In this document: positions 19,885 to 29,357 of the stretch, piece by piece
Layout of the letters: every line of letters begins with the position of its first letter
Position numbering within the stretch: the stretch's first letter is position 1
Assembly: GCF_007859395.1 (NCBI RefSeq)
Contig: NZ_VOHD01000003.1
Location: 1,431,120-1,495,119, forward strand
Length of the DNA: 64,000 nt
Source: Planomicrobium sp. CPCC 101110
Lineage (GTDB): Bacteria; Bacillota; Bacilli; Bacillales_A; Planococcaceae
Direction of reading: 5' to 3'
Program-made: the position numbers and the translations under genes
Notes under the pieces: generated by a model
Databases searched by the model: none
The model's input: only the letters and a program-made list of their open reading frames with translations
Told to the model about the DNA's origin: nothing

Positions 19885-20118
19885 ATGTTATCACCAGATA
19901 AATTGAGGCGCATCAATGAATTATCACGAAAATCAAAAAGCGCAGGCTTGTCTTTGGAAGAAGCAAAAGAACAATCTGCACTGCGACAGGAATACTTGCA
20001 GACTTTCCGCGAAACAATGCGCGGCACTATTGAAAATGTGAAAGTAATTGACCCGAACGGAAACGATGTGACTCCTGAAAAGGTTAAAAATATCCGAGAG
20101 AATAAGTATTTGAACTAA
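19885..20118 (+). CDS. ynzC: UPF0291/DUF896 protein YnzC
   Basis: 77 residues, the same length as B. subtilis YnzC. Helical hairpin N-terminus RINELSRKSKSAGLSLEEAKEQ and conserved LRQEYLQTFR...IDPNGNDVTPEKV. ATG 19885 is chosen because AAAGGTGG ends about 7 bases before it; ATG 19879 touches the site. Third gene of the SOS operon; the terminator overlaps its last codons. Confidence 0.92.
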   Translation: MLSPDKLRRINELSRKSKSAGLSLEEAKEQSALRQEYLQTFRETMRGTIENVKVIDPNGNDVTPEKVKNIRENKYLN

Positions 20119-20135
20119 TACTTATTCTCTTTTTC
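20098..20135 (+). terminator. Terminator overlapping the ynzC stop
   Basis: GAGAATAAGTATT / AATACTTATTCTC 13-bp perfect stem followed by TTTTT. Confidence 0.85.
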
Positions 20136-20205
20136 GTTGTATTCTTTACCTTAGTTGACTAAACTAGATTAGTAGAATATTTTTGATTTCAGAAAGGATG
20201 TTTTT

Positions 20206-22206
20206 ATGTCGACTACAGCAGATAAACTTGCAGTAACAACGATTCGTACGCTTTCCATCGATGCTATCGAAAAAGCTAACTCGGGCCATCCGGGCTTGCC
20301 AATGGGAGCCGCTCCTATGGCATATACATTATGGACAAAACACATGAACCACAATCCAAAAAATCCGGAATGGTTCAACCGTGACCGTTTTGTATTGTCA
20401 GCGGGTCACGGATCCATGCTTTTATACAGTTTGCTGCATTTGAGCGGCTATGGCTTGTCAATCGATGAGATCAAAAATTTCCGCCAATGGGAATCTAAGA
20501 CTCCTGGACATCCTGAATACGGCCATACGGTTGGGGTAGAAGCGACCACAGGGCCCCTTGGCCAAGGAATTGGCATGGCTGTCGGTATGGCGATGGCTGA
20601 ACGCCATTTGGCTGCTACATACAACAAAGATAACTTGAACATCGTCGACCACCACACTTTCGCTTTATGCGGAGATGGCGATTTGATGGAAGGCGTGGCA
20701 GGCGAAGCAATTTCTCTTGCGGGCCATCTGAAACTGAACAAATTGGTGGTTCTTTATGACAGCAACGATATTTCATTGGACGGCGAATTAAGCAAGAGTT
20801 TTTCTGAAAACATCCAAAAACGATTTGAATCATACGGATGGAATTACTTGCGCGTAGAAGACGGCAATGATTTGGCAGACCTTTCAACAAAAATCGCGCA
20901 AGCGAAACAGTCTTCCGACAAACCGACTTTGGTCGAAGTCAAAACTGTCATCGGCTACGGCGCTCCAAACAAATCCGGTAAAGCGGATGTCCATGGCGCA
21001 CCGCTAGGCGAAGATGAAATGAAATTGGCCAAAGAATATTACGAATGGACGTTTGACAAAGATTTCCATGTTCCGGAAGAAGTTTATGAAACGTTTACGA
21101 ACGCGACAGAAGAGCTAGGCGGAAAAGCGGAAACAGCTTGGAACGAATTGTATGCTGAGTACGAAGCGCAGCATCCTGAGCTTGCTGCTCAATTGGAGAA
21201 GGCTATCCGCGGCGACTTGCCTGAAAATTTCGATGCAGAGTTCCCTGAGTACGAAGTCGGTAAGAAACAGGCATCTCGCGCTTCTTCGGGCGACATGGTG
21301 AATGCAATTGCAAAAGCGGTTCCATCGTTCTTCGGAGGCAGTGCCGATCTTGCAGGTTCAAACAAAACAAACATCAAAGGCGGCGGAGATTTCGATGCGG
21401 AAAATCCGGCCGGCCGCAATATCTGGTTCGGCGTACGTGAATTCGCAATGGGAACTGCATTGAACGGTATGGCGCTCCACGGCGGACTTCATGTGTTCGG
21501 CGGCACATTCTTCGTATTCAGCGACTATGTGCGCCCAGCGATTCGTTTGGCAGCTTTAATGGGTCTTCCTGTAACATATGTCTTTACCCATGACAGTGTA
21601 GCTGTAGGGGAAGACGGACCGACCCACGAACCGGTCGAACAATTGGCATCTCTTCGTGCAATGCCGAATCTAGGCATTATCCGCCCGGCAGATGCAAATG
21701 AAACGAAAGAAGCTTGGCGTTTGGCGTTAACTTCAAAATCAATGCCGACATTATTGGTATTGTCACGCCAAGACTTGCCTGTGCTGGAACGAAGCGGCGA
21801 ACTTGCCCGCGAAGGCGTTGAAAAAGGCGCGTACGTGGTATCGCCTGCAGAAAACCCGCAAGCTTTGATTTTGGCAACAGGTTCTGAAGTAAGCCTAGCG
21901 GTAGCTGCACAACAACAGCTTGCAGAAGAAGGAATTGCTGTATCGGTTGTTTCTATGCCTTCATGGGACCGTTTCGAGAAGCAGGACAAGGAATACAAGC
22001 AGTCAGTGCTTCCGAAAACAGTTAAAAAACGCTTAGCGATCGAGATGGGCACTTCATTCGGCTGGGAACGCTATACAGGCGACGAAGGCGATATTCTGGC
22101 AATCGACCACTTTGGTGCTAGTGCACCGGGTGAACGCATTATGCAGGAATTCGGATTCACTCCTGAGAACGTTGTAGCTCGCGTGAAAAATCTGATTCAA
22201 GAATAA
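20206..22206 (+). CDS. tkt: Transketolase
   Basis: TPP-dependent transfer of two-carbon ketol units in the pentose phosphate pathway. 666 residues, the usual length. Motifs: [13 protein letters not shown] at the N-terminus, [15 protein letters not shown] (TPP/Mg binding, near 150), [29 protein letters not shown] (near 460-480) and a C-terminal domain. AGAAAGGATG site before ATG 20206. Conserved position after ynzC. Confidence 0.97.
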   Translation: MSTTADKLAVTTIRTLSIDAIEKANSGHPGLPMGAAPMAYTLWTKHMNHNPKNPEWFNRDRFVLSAGHGSMLLYSLLHLSGYGLSIDEIKNFRQWESKTPGHPEYGHTVGVEATTGPLGQGIGMAVGMAMAERHLAATYNKDNLNIVDHHTFALCGDGDLMEGVAGEAISLAGHLKLNKLVVLYDSNDISLDGELSKSFSENIQKRFESYGWNYLRVEDGNDLADLSTKIAQAKQSSDKPTLVEVKTVIGYGAPNKSGKADVHGAPLGEDEMKLAKEYYEWTFDKDFHVPEEVYETFTNATEELGGKAETAWNELYAEYEAQHPELAAQLEKAIRGDLPENFDAEFPEYEVGKKQASRASSGDMVNAIAKAVPSFFGGSADLAGSNKTNIKGGGDFDAENPAGRNIWFGVREFAMGTALNGMALHGGLHVFGGTFFVFSDYVRPAIRLAALMGLPVTYVFTHDSVAVGEDGPTHEPVEQLASLRAMPNLGIIRPADANETKEAWRLALTSKSMPTLLVLSRQDLPVLERSGELAREGVEKGAYVVSPAENPQALILATGSEVSLAVAAQQQLAEEGIAVSVVSMPSWDRFEKQDKEYKQSVLPKTVKKRLAIEMGTSFGWERYTGDEGDILAIDHFGASAPGERIMQEFGFTPENVVARVKNLIQE

Positions 22207-22209
22207 TAT

Positions 22210-22241
22210 AAAGCGGAGGTGAATATCGCCTCCGCTTTTCT
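22210..22241 (+). terminator. Terminator after tkt
   Basis: AAAGCGGAGG / CCTCCGCTTT stem followed by TCTT. Confidence 0.8.
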
Positions 22242-22442
22242 TAATGCCCAGCTCCGGCGATCAAACCCTCGGAGTCATAAGCGAGCTCAGCTGCGTGGCA
22301 AAGAACGCCGCTTCGCTGATTCCGCTTATCCTGTCGGGTTTTGCTCGATCGCTTCCGCTTTTCTTGTAGTCACATTGAAGTTTTTATAGTATAATCCTTT
22401 GTGGTGCAGTATTATTTAGGCAACGCGAAGGAGGTAACAAAT

Positions 22443-22676
22443 TTGGATACTTGGATCTGGATCGTAATAGTAATCGTGGCGTTGATCGCCGGTGTTGCTC
22501 TAGGCTTTTTCATCGCTCGTCAATATATGATGAAGTATTTGAGAGAAAATCCACCGATTAATGAAGAGATGCTCCGTATTATGATGATGCAAATGGGACA
22601 AAAACCGTCTCAAAAGAAAATCAATCAAATGATGGCTCAAATGAATAAAGCTTCTAATAAACCTGCTAAAAAGTAA
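22443..22676 (+). CDS. yneF: UPF0154 membrane protein YneF
   Basis: 77 residues from TTG 22443, preceded by AAGGAGGTAACAAA. One N-terminal transmembrane helix ([20 protein letters not shown]) and a cytoplasmic tail rich in Met with [21 protein letters not shown], the UPF0154 signature. Conserved downstream of tkt; function unknown. Confidence 0.92.
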   Translation: MDTWIWIVIVIVALIAGVALGFFIARQYMMKYLRENPPINEEMLRIMMMQMGQKPSQKKINQMMAQMNKASNKPAKK

Positions 22677-22994
22677 ATATGAAACTTGGCAGCAGCTCCG
22701 CGAGTTATGGGCTTGGTCCACGATGCGTGAGGAGATCAACCATCTGGGAAGTTATTCCTCTAAAGCTTTAAAGGGATTTTTTCATATGATCATAGTTGAA
22801 AGATTATTTGTTTGCTGCTGTAAAACCACTTTTTCCGTTGAAACGGAAAAAGTGGTTTTTTATATGCGGCAGTTTTCTAATGCTCATTCCGGCTCAATCC
22901 TCTCACAAAAATGTCTTAGAAATATTTTCTGAATCTATAATTGCGTGGTACAATTTAACTATAAAGGCAATTAGGTAGATTGGAGAATGGGAAA
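22677..22994. other. Intergenic interval with one terminator
   Basis: Holds the hairpin at 22822-22863 and no supported gene. The synteny with B. subtilis ends at yneF, so this is the left edge of the accessory region. Confidence 0.6.
22822..22863 (+). terminator. Terminator hairpin downstream of yneF
   Basis: AAAACCACTTTTTCCGTT pairs with the complementary arm ending GTGGTTTT, T-run after. Confidence 0.8.
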
Positions 22995-24686
22995 ATGAAA
23001 TCGATGGTATTAAGGGCCGGATTACTGATGGGCTTATTTCTTGGATTGGCGTTCGAAGAAACTTCTGCAGCGTCTGACTTGGCCTCCAAATGTTCTGCGT
23101 TCGGGGAAATAAAGAAAAAGGAAGATCCTTCTTTTCAGCATATTAACTGCCTGCTGACAAATGCAGCTTTAGACGCAAATATTCCGCCAGAGGTATTAAA
23201 AGCGGTAGCGTACAAAGAAAGTGATTGGCGTCAGTATGAAGAAAAAGACAAGCCTCTTATTGCTAGTGACGGTGGAATCGGAATTATGCAAATTACGACA
23301 AAACCAAAAGGCTATGAAGATGTAAAGAGATTAAAATACGACATTGTCTATAACATCGAAGCAGGAGTAAAAATTTTAAATGAAAAATACCTTTACAAAA
23401 TTCCTAAAATAAAGGATGCAGGAATAGGCGAAATAGAAAACTGGTATTTTCCAATAATGGCTTATAACGGAACAAAGTCAGTTAATTCACCACTTTATCA
23501 AAAAACTGGTTTAATTAATGTAAATGCCTATCAAGAACAAGTTTTTTCTTTGATTAAAAAGAAAAGTTTTTTAGCTGAGGTAAGCTTATCGGAATTTCCA
23601 TTCAAGACCGAACATTTTAAGTACGACCCAAATTCTACAGAGAATATAATCTTTTTAAAAGATACATATACATTAACCAATCCACTACATCTTTCTAATT
23701 ATCTCTTTAAAAAAAGTGATCAAGTTATTGTAACGGGCGGGGTAGGAAACTTAAGGTTTCAACCTTCAACTTCTGGAACAGACAATAAATTGGCTACAAA
23801 AAAAACCGTCTTAGAAATTACAGGACCCTTTCAATATGATAAAAATACAGAAAGTAAAAATCAATTTGTCTGGCTTCCTGTCAAAACTTTAGACGGAAAG
23901 TCAAAAGGATTCATTTCTTCTGCTTATGTAAAAAAACATATAGACAAAACCGCTCCGAAAACTCCAACGATCAATGCGGTCTCGGATAAATCTACTGCAG
24001 TTACTGGCAAAGCGGAAACAAATGCAATGGTTTATGCTAAAGTCGGAACCAAAGAAATCGGAAAAGCAACATCCAAAAACGGTGCTTTCTTGATTAAAAT
24101 TTCCAAACAAAAAGCGGGAACAAGTATATCGGTTTATGCAGAGGATGCAGCAGAAAACCAAAGTGCAAGTAAAACCGTGAAAGTAACTGACAAAACGGCT
24201 CCAGGCCTTCCAACAGTAAATGCAGTTACCGATAAAACGACCACATTAACTGGCAAGGCCGAAAAGAATGCAACTGTATATGCAAAAGCAGGTTCCAAGA
24301 AGATTGGAAAAGCGACAGCCAAGAACGGTGCCTTTTCCATCACAATCTCCAAACAAAAAGCTGGAACGAGCGTATCAGTTTATGCGGTCGATAAAGCAAA
24401 AAACAAAGGTCCTGGTAAAACGGTCAAGATTTTGGATAAAACCGCTCCTGCAGTACCTGCGGTGAATAAAATAACCAGTAAAACTGTTGCGGTAGCCGGC
24501 AAGGGAGAAAAAGGGGCAGCACTTTACGTTTACAGCGGAAGCAAAAAAATCGGGCAAGGAACAGTGGACAGCCGAGGAGCTTTCAAAGTGAAAATCAAAG
24601 CGCAGAAGAAAGGCTCGGCCATAAAAGTCTATGCCAAAGACAAATCCGGCAATAAGAGCAAGAGCAGAACGGTCAAAGTGAGCTGA
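22995..24686 (+). CDS. Exported lytic transglycosylase with C-terminal Ig-like repeats
   Basis: 563 residues. Signal peptide (MKSMVLRAGLLMGLFLGLAF, cleavage near AASD). The SLT/lysozyme-like domain at about 45-190 has the catalytic Glu in AYKESDWR (near residue 74), GGIGIMQIT and a late MAYNGTK. A middle region of about 100 residues ending in GFISSAYVKKH looks SH3-like. Three tandem repeats of about 82 residues follow from about 315, each opening with DKTAP and containing TGKAE...VYAKVGSK...GKAT..NGAF and a C-terminal KTVKV. These resemble bacterial Ig-like (Big) domains. The first 900 bases are clearly more AT-rich than neighbouring genes. ATG 22995 is preceded by GGAG; TTG 22980 is the alternative. 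Confidence 0.85.
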   Translation: MKSMVLRAGLLMGLFLGLAFEETSAASDLASKCSAFGEIKKKEDPSFQHINCLLTNAALDANIPPEVLKAVAYKESDWRQYEEKDKPLIASDGGIGIMQITTKPKGYEDVKRLKYDIVYNIEAGVKILNEKYLYKIPKIKDAGIGEIENWYFPIMAYNGTKSVNSPLYQKTGLINVNAYQEQVFSLIKKKSFLAEVSLSEFPFKTEHFKYDPNSTENIIFLKDTYTLTNPLHLSNYLFKKSDQVIVTGGVGNLRFQPSTSGTDNKLATKKTVLEITGPFQYDKNTESKNQFVWLPVKTLDGKSKGFISSAYVKKHIDKTAPKTPTINAVSDKSTAVTGKAETNAMVYAKVGTKEIGKATSKNGAFLIKISKQKAGTSISVYAEDAAENQSASKTVKVTDKTAPGLPTVNAVTDKTTTLTGKAEKNATVYAKAGSKKIGKATAKNGAFSITISKQKAGTSVSVYAVDKAKNKGPGKTVKILDKTAPAVPAVNKITSKTVAVAGKGEKGAALYVYSGSKKIGQGTVDSRGAFKVKIKAQKKGSAIKVYAKDKSGNKSKSRTVKVS

Positions 24687-24730
24687 GAAGCTTCTTTCCT
24701 GAAGGCGCAACAATGCTGAAAGACGAACAG

Positions 24731-24768
24731 AAAACCCACCGATGCGTTCAAAGCTCCGGTGGGTTTTG
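24731..24768 (+). terminator. Terminator after transglycosylase gene
   Basis: AAAACCCACCG / CGGTGGGTTTT stem; short T-run. Confidence 0.7.
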
Positions 24769-24811
24769 CTATGTAATGCTATAAAATTGCTTGATAATGC
24801 CAAATAATTCT

Positions 24812-25093
24812 TTATGAAAGGCGTTCATCTTGTTTAGTGGAGGAATCGTTAGCCAATTGGTTCATCAATTCATGCAGTTTTGCTGCTTTCAATTCGTTTT
24901 TTATGCTTGTTTTGTAAGCGCGGGATTCCAGGATTAAATTCAAAGTAAATACGCCGGCAAGAAGAAACGCAGGCAGGGACTGTTGATAAAATCCGTATCC
25001 CAAAAGGGCGATAATTCCAGCCATTAAAAAGCCCATCGCATGTGCCGAATTGGTGTTCAACTGTTTGATTTCTTTGAAAGTATGGTTTTCCAT
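24812..25093 (-). CDS. Small membrane protein, 93 aa
   Basis: Two hydrophobic helices (AMGFLMAGIIALLGYGFY and LPAFLLAGVFTLNLIL) flanked by polar ends. ATG 25093 lies 7 bases after AGGAGG; ATG 25099 is too close. Family not recognised, function unknown. Confidence 0.65.
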   Translation of the reverse strand: MENHTFKEIKQLNTNSAHAMGFLMAGIIALLGYGFYQQSLPAFLLAGVFTLNLILESRAYKTSIKNELKAAKLHELMNQLANDSSTKQDERLS

Positions 25094-25300
25094 ATGCATT
25101 CCTCCTTCAATAATTGAATTATACGCAAAAAAATGAAAAAGAAAAGAAGAAATTTAAAAAAATATTGGCTGCTTCGTGACATTTAGGTTTATTTCAAAGG
25201 AGAAAAGGGTAATGAAGGATTTTTGGCCAGAAAGATGACCAGAAGAAAAACACAATTCTTCCTGATAGGAGAATTGAGTTTTGGGATTCCATTTACACAA

Positions 25301-26180
25301 TCACTGGTGGCCTATTATTGAATGTTGAATATATGGTTCTTCAAGAAATGCCATTTCTTCTGCTGATAGCTTAACAGACAAGGCAGCTGCAGCATCTTCA
25401 AGGTGGGACAGCTTTGTTGCGCCAGCCAATGATAGGAGACGTTATTGGTTCTTTTTCCAGCAGCCAGGAAAGTGCAATATGGATGCGGGGAACACCTCGT
25501 TTTTCTGCAATTGCTGCAACTCGTTCTACAACCAGCCGGTCAGCATCAGCAGTAGCATCATATTTGGATTTCTGGATTTGATCTGTCTCGGAGCGGCGGG
25601 TTGTTTCTGACCAATCACGGGTCAATCTTCCTGATGCAAGTGGGCTGTATGGCGTAACACCGATTTTTTCTTCTCTGTAAAGAGAAAGCATTTCCCTTTC
25701 TTCTTCACGGCAGATGAGATTGTAATGGTTTTGCATCGATACGAAACGTGTCCAGCCGTTCTTCTCGGCAACGTGCAAGGCTTTCTGGAACTGCCATGCG
25801 TACATGGCTGAAGCGCCGATATATCTTGTTTTCCCGGCTTTTACTAGGTCATGCAATGCTTCCATCGTTTCTTCAATAGGCGTATAAGGATCCCGGCGCT
25901 GGATAATATACAGATCAACATAATCGGTCCCCAATCTCTTCAAGCTCTTATCGATTTCACTCATGATGGCTTTTCGTGATAAGCCTGACTCATTCGGACC
26001 CACATGCATCCGGCCGTGAATCTTAGTCGCAAGCACAATTTCGTCCCTATTTGCATAATCCTTTATAGCGCGGCCAAGAAATTCCTCGCTGGTTCCGAGA
26101 GAGCAGCCGGGAATATTCCCGCCTGTTCGGTTTGCCGCCATAGACGGATGTAAACCGGCTGAGAGAGAACTACAATTGAA
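25301..26180 (-). pseudogene. Decayed aldo/keto reductase (YajO-like)
   Basis: The frame from about SLGTSEEFLGRAIKDYANRDE to SPIIGW matches aldo/keto reductases of the YajO type. It lacks the first 60 or so residues, including the catalytic Asp and Tyr. What precedes it (MAANRTGGNIPGC) is unrelated. The tetrad histidine position reads IIQRR instead of IIHRW. At about base 25423 the frame is lost: in another frame the expected C-terminus continues as GATKLSHLEDAAAALSVKL to a TGA at 25301-25303, consistent with a one-base insertion. Three independent lesions make it a pseudogene. Confidence 0.85.
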
Positions 26181-26207
26181 TGAGAATGACCCTTTACAGG
26201 GGAAATG

Positions 26208-26244
26208 TAAAACCAGCCGGAAATCTTCCGGCTGGTCTTTTTGA
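26208..26244 (+). terminator. Plus-strand terminator without an upstream plus-strand gene
   Basis: ACCAGCCGGAA / TTCCGGCTGGT stem followed by CTTTTT. The only gene to its left is the minus-strand pseudogene, so the gene it served seems to be lost. Confidence 0.7.
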
Positions 26245-26391
26245 TCACAACACCTTTTATGATTCATGGGTTCAAAGAAAAAGTCAAAGAAGAAAAGGGC
26301 TGCAGTTCTATTGGGAAATTCTGCTGCAGGGGTTTAGAAATCCTGTGAAGGGCTATGGAATGGGAAAGAAAAGGTGAAAGGAGGTGGAGGC

Positions 26392-26676
26392 ATGGCTGGT
26401 GAAGAAGAGAGATTCGTCGTCTACATGCCGGTAATCGAAGAAGAAGAAAAAGGCCGGTTTCAAGTGAAGAAAAATGAACTTCAAAAAGCTTTCCCGCTTT
26501 CGCTGGATAAAATCAATGATTTGGTAAAAGGCATGACAGATTACAGTCTGGATACAATCGAACTCCACATTACAGGCGTGGTGAAATCGGGGCCGATCAC
26601 AGAGCTGTTTATCGGGGCGGAAGGAGAAGCCGGCATGAAGTTGGTTTTGAACAAGAAAAAAACGCCGGATCAATGA
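26392..26676 (+). CDS. Hypothetical protein, 94 aa
   Basis: ATG 26392 follows AAAGGAGGTGG; an earlier GTG at 26374 overlaps that site. Acidic start, central helix SLDKINDLVKGM and a C-terminal strand pattern ELHITGVVKSGPITELFIGAEGEAGMKLVLNKK. That glycine-bearing pattern resembles the small Trypco/Pepco-type adaptor domains found with proteases and NTPases. The likeness is from memory and weak, and no such partner is adjacent. Confidence 0.6.
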   Translation: MAGEEERFVVYMPVIEEEEKGRFQVKKNELQKAFPLSLDKINDLVKGMTDYSLDTIELHITGVVKSGPITELFIGAEGEAGMKLVLNKKKTPDQ

Positions 26677-26708
26677 AAAAGCTGCCGGGAGTTTTTCGAC
26701 AGCCTGTT

Positions 26709-26736
26709 AAAAAGCGCTCACAAGGCGCTTTTTTTC
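26709..26736. terminator. Bidirectional terminator
   Basis: AAAAAGCGC / GCGCTTTTT perfect 9-bp stem with T-runs both ways, overlapping the last codons of the minus-strand hydrolase. Confidence 0.8.
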
Positions 26737-27662
26737 GTTTCTTCACCTAACAAACCAAAATGGGCCAAAAATTCTTCTACTGTTTTTTCGTACGCAATCG
26801 GATCGGCATTGAACGATTGGGCATGGGCGCATTCTTCAAAAAACTTCAGCATTTTTGGTTCCGGCTTCAACTCATACAATTCTTGCGTCATTTTCGGAAG
26901 CACAAATTCATCATGTGTGCTATGGATAAACAAAACGGGGCTTAGGATTTGTTGGACCGCTTCGCGGGGCGATACAGTCCGGATGGAATAGCCGTCGCGC
27001 AGCTTTAAAAAAACGCTGATCAGCTTCAAGCTGATGGCAGTGGGGAGCTGCGTCTTTGTTTTCATGACATGCAGGATTTGTTCGTAGATGTCTGAATAAG
27101 CACAATCGGAAATATAAAAAGCAGCGCTGTCTTCCATGCCGGCATACAGGAGAGTGGTTGCCGCCCCCATTGATTCGCCATGGATTCCGAACATCAACTC
27201 AGGGCCAACGTGCGTTTGAAGCGCCTGGACAATCGCCTGTAAATCCATTTTTTCATAATGCCCGAAGCTCGTCGTTTTGCCGCCGGAATCTCCATGGCGC
27301 CGATGGTCATAGACGACAGAGTTGAAACCGAGGCGTTCAAACATGCGGGCATATTTGAAGGAATTGACTTTATTTTCCGTGACGCCATGGCAGATGATGG
27401 CATAGCGGTTGGTGTGGTGTGGTTCAAGAAAAATCGCTTTGATGGAATAGCCATTCGCCGACTCGATCCAGCGCTCGCTTTTGTTGGCATTGGCGTACCA
27501 GTATTCATCATATCGCTTTGCTGTAGTTTCCCGTTCCAATATCAAATGTTCATCTTTTTTCTTCAAGTACATCAGTTGATTGGATATGGCAATTCCGGAA
27601 ACCGTGGTCAATGCAGTGAGGCTTGAGAAAATTCCAGTAAACCAGAGCATGCGTTTTGCCAT
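26718..27662 (-). CDS. yqkD: Alpha/beta hydrolase YqkD
   Basis: 314 residues. N-terminal membrane anchor (about 5-27) with the catalytic domain outside or at the membrane. Motifs: IICHGVTENKVNSFKYA, YDHRRHGDSGGKTTSFGHYEK, nucleophile GIHGESMGAATTLLYAG, Asp in FIHSTHDEFV and His in ECAHAQSF. Closely follows the B. subtilis YqkD pattern; substrate unknown. ATG 27662 is favoured because GAGGAG lies 8 bases upstream, overlapping the stop region of the HMG-CoA lyase gene, so the two are coupled. Confidence 0.88.
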   Translation of the reverse strand: MAKRMLWFTGIFSSLTALTTVSGIAISNQLMYLKKKDEHLILERETTAKRYDEYWYANANKSERWIESANGYSIKAIFLEPHHTNRYAIICHGVTENKVNSFKYARMFERLGFNSVVYDHRRHGDSGGKTTSFGHYEKMDLQAIVQALQTHVGPELMFGIHGESMGAATTLLYAGMEDSAAFYISDCAYSDIYEQILHVMKTKTQLPTAISLKLISVFLKLRDGYSIRTVSPREAVQQILSPVLFIHSTHDEFVLPKMTQELYELKPEPKMLKFFEECAHAQSFNADPIAYEKTVEEFLAHFGLLGEETKKSAL

Positions 27663-27674
27663 AAACAACACTCC

Positions 27675-28574
27675 TCATTTGCGGTTTTTAAATAATGTGT
27701 ACATGCCTGTTGCAATGGGATGAGATACATAGGGTTCGATTTTTTCGACAGCTGCGCATAACTGATCGAGATCAATGCCCGTCTCGATGCCTAAGCGATG
27801 CAGCATATTGACCACATCTTCAGTTGCCACGTTTCCCGTGGCCCCAGGCGCAAACGGGCAGCCGCCAAGGCCGCCGGCTGAACTGTCAAAACGGCTGATG
27901 CCGGCCTGCAAGGCCGCGTAAATATTGGCAATTGCCATTTTTCTCGTATCGTGGAAATGGGCGGTCAACATCACGCTCGGAAACGCTTCGGCCAATTGGC
28001 TGAACAAATCATAGCTTTCTTTCGGAGAAGCCATGCCTATCGTATCCGCCACGCTCAGTTCATCAATGCCCCATTCAGTGAATTGGCGGCATAAGGAAAC
28101 TGTATCGTCAGGCATGACAGCACCTTCGAATGGGCAATAAAAAGCTGTGGAAATGCAGGCGCGGACAAATACGCCGTCCTGTTTCAATTTGAGGACAAGG
28201 GGTTTCAGCGTCTCCATGCTTTCAGCTGTTGTTTTGTTGATGTTCTTTTTGTTGAACGCATCGGAGACCCCAACAAAAACCGCTACCGCTTGGGCTCCTG
28301 CATCAAGGGCGGAAGCGATGCCTTTTTCGTTTGGCGTCAACACAAACTGCCGCCCTGTTTTTTGGACAGCGCTTACAATTTCTTTCGAATCTGACATCTG
28401 CGGAACCCATTTCGGGGACACGAACGATGTCAGCTCCATTTCTTCGATGCCTGCTTCCTGCAGGGCATGGATGAACTCCAGTTTCTTTTCAGCGGGAACA
28501 AGTTTCGCTTCATTTTGCAGGCCATCACGCGGTCCCACCTCGATAATCGTCACTTTGTTTGGTAAACTGAACAT
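27675..28574 (-). CDS. mvaB: Hydroxymethylglutaryl-CoA lyase
   Basis: Cleaves HMG-CoA to acetyl-CoA and acetoacetate, last step of leucine degradation. 299 residues of the HMGL-like TIM barrel: VGPRDGLQNE (catalytic Arg/Asp and metal), SFVSPKWVPQM, ADTIGMASP, HFHDTRKMAIANIYAAL (metal His pair) and the active-site loop GGLGGCPFAPGATGN with the catalytic Cys. ATG 28574 follows AGGAGGGATAGT. The usual partners (acyl-CoA carboxylase, isovaleryl-CoA dehydrogenase) are not adjacent; first gene of a pair with yqkD. Confidence 0.93.
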   Translation of the reverse strand: MFSLPNKVTIIEVGPRDGLQNEAKLVPAEKKLEFIHALQEAGIEEMELTSFVSPKWVPQMSDSKEIVSAVQKTGRQFVLTPNEKGIASALDAGAQAVAVFVGVSDAFNKKNINKTTAESMETLKPLVLKLKQDGVFVRACISTAFYCPFEGAVMPDDTVSLCRQFTEWGIDELSVADTIGMASPKESYDLFSQLAEAFPSVMLTAHFHDTRKMAIANIYAALQAGISRFDSSAGGLGGCPFAPGATGNVATEDVVNMLHRLGIETGIDLDQLCAAVEKIEPYVSHPIATGMYTLFKNRK

Positions 28575-28714
28575 ACTATCCCTCCTAACTCCATTGTATA
28601 GAGCTGGAGGATAAAAGAGCAACTCGCAACTGAAATTCTCAAGTGAAAAAGTCTGTTAAGGCATCAAGGGTGTCATGGGTGGCCTGTTGCGCCAAGATCG
28701 AAGGAGGGAAGTTT

Positions 28715-28924
28715 ATGGCAAAGAAAAAGGAAGAAAACATCAGCAATTTGCCTCAAGATATTCTGGCGAAATTGCAGGAAACAAAGAATGCCCTGTTAAA
28801 AGAAGAACAAAAACAGGCGGAAGAAAAACAGGCCCGTGAATTGTTTGAGCGCAAGGAGCGGGAAAAGAACTTAACGTTCGAAGAATTGCTGGAGCGCCAC
28901 GGCGATAAAGGAAACAAGTATTAA
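28715..28924 (+). CDS. yqkE: DUF3886-type small protein, YqkE-like
   Basis: 69 residues, highly charged and helical, with a coiled-coil stretch KEEQKQAEEKQARELFERKEREKN and the ending LTFEELLERHG, as in YqkE next to yqkD in B. subtilis. ATG 28715 is preceded by AAGGAGGG; the longer frame from 28643 lacks a site. Function unknown. Confidence 0.7.
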   Translation: MAKKKEENISNLPQDILAKLQETKNALLKEEQKQAEEKQARELFERKEREKNLTFEELLERHGDKGNKY

Positions 28925-29022
28925 CGGAAATCGCATCTTTCGGTACAAAAAAGAGCCTCCGCTGTTTTGCCATGCCCCGTCCAGTCGGAAGGCGCAAAAA
29001 TACAATTATAATATCAATGAGA

Positions 29023-29055
29023 CTGTTAATTCGCGCGTGAATTAACGGTTTTTTT
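29023..29055. terminator. Terminator between yqkE and a 29-codon minus-strand ORF
   Basis: CTGTTAATTC / GAATTAACGG stem followed by seven T on the plus strand. It overlaps the end of the short minus-strand ORF. Confidence 0.75.
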
Positions 29056-29115
29056 AATGCTGTCATACCAAGATTTATCCTGAAACCGCGCTCTTTTTAG
29101 CAATCGAATTAGCAT
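29026..29115 (-). CDS. Very small basic protein, 29 aa
   Basis: ATG 29115 follows AGGAGGTTGAAAATC on the minus strand, a full-strength site. The predicted peptide begins MLIRLLKRARFQDKSWYDSI and ends KKTVNSRAN, strongly basic and probably helical. Too short for homology judgement. The strength of the site is the only positive evidence. Confidence 0.45.
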   Translation of the reverse strand: MLIRLLKRARFQDKSWYDSIKKTVNSRAN

Positions 29116-29357
29116 GATTTTCAACCTCCTTGCATTGATTATTGTAAGAGGCTGAAACTTGCGCCAAAACGGCTGCCAATTCATTTGTTAACAATCAAGT
29201 AAGGAAAGAAATATTATAGGATTTATACAGCGCCAGAAATTTTTTTAAGGTGCCTGTTGTTTCTTTGAATAAGTAAGTATATTATTTTAAGGAGGAAAAA
29301 AATAGAAATTATAGACGATTTAATCCAATCACCCTAACTAAGAAATGGAGTTCTATT

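Noticed and set aside
22723..22978. Overlapping 60-69 codon ORFs after yneF
   Set aside because: They read through the terminator hairpin at 22822-22863, have no ribosome binding site and show biased hydrophobic or Cys content typical of chance frames.
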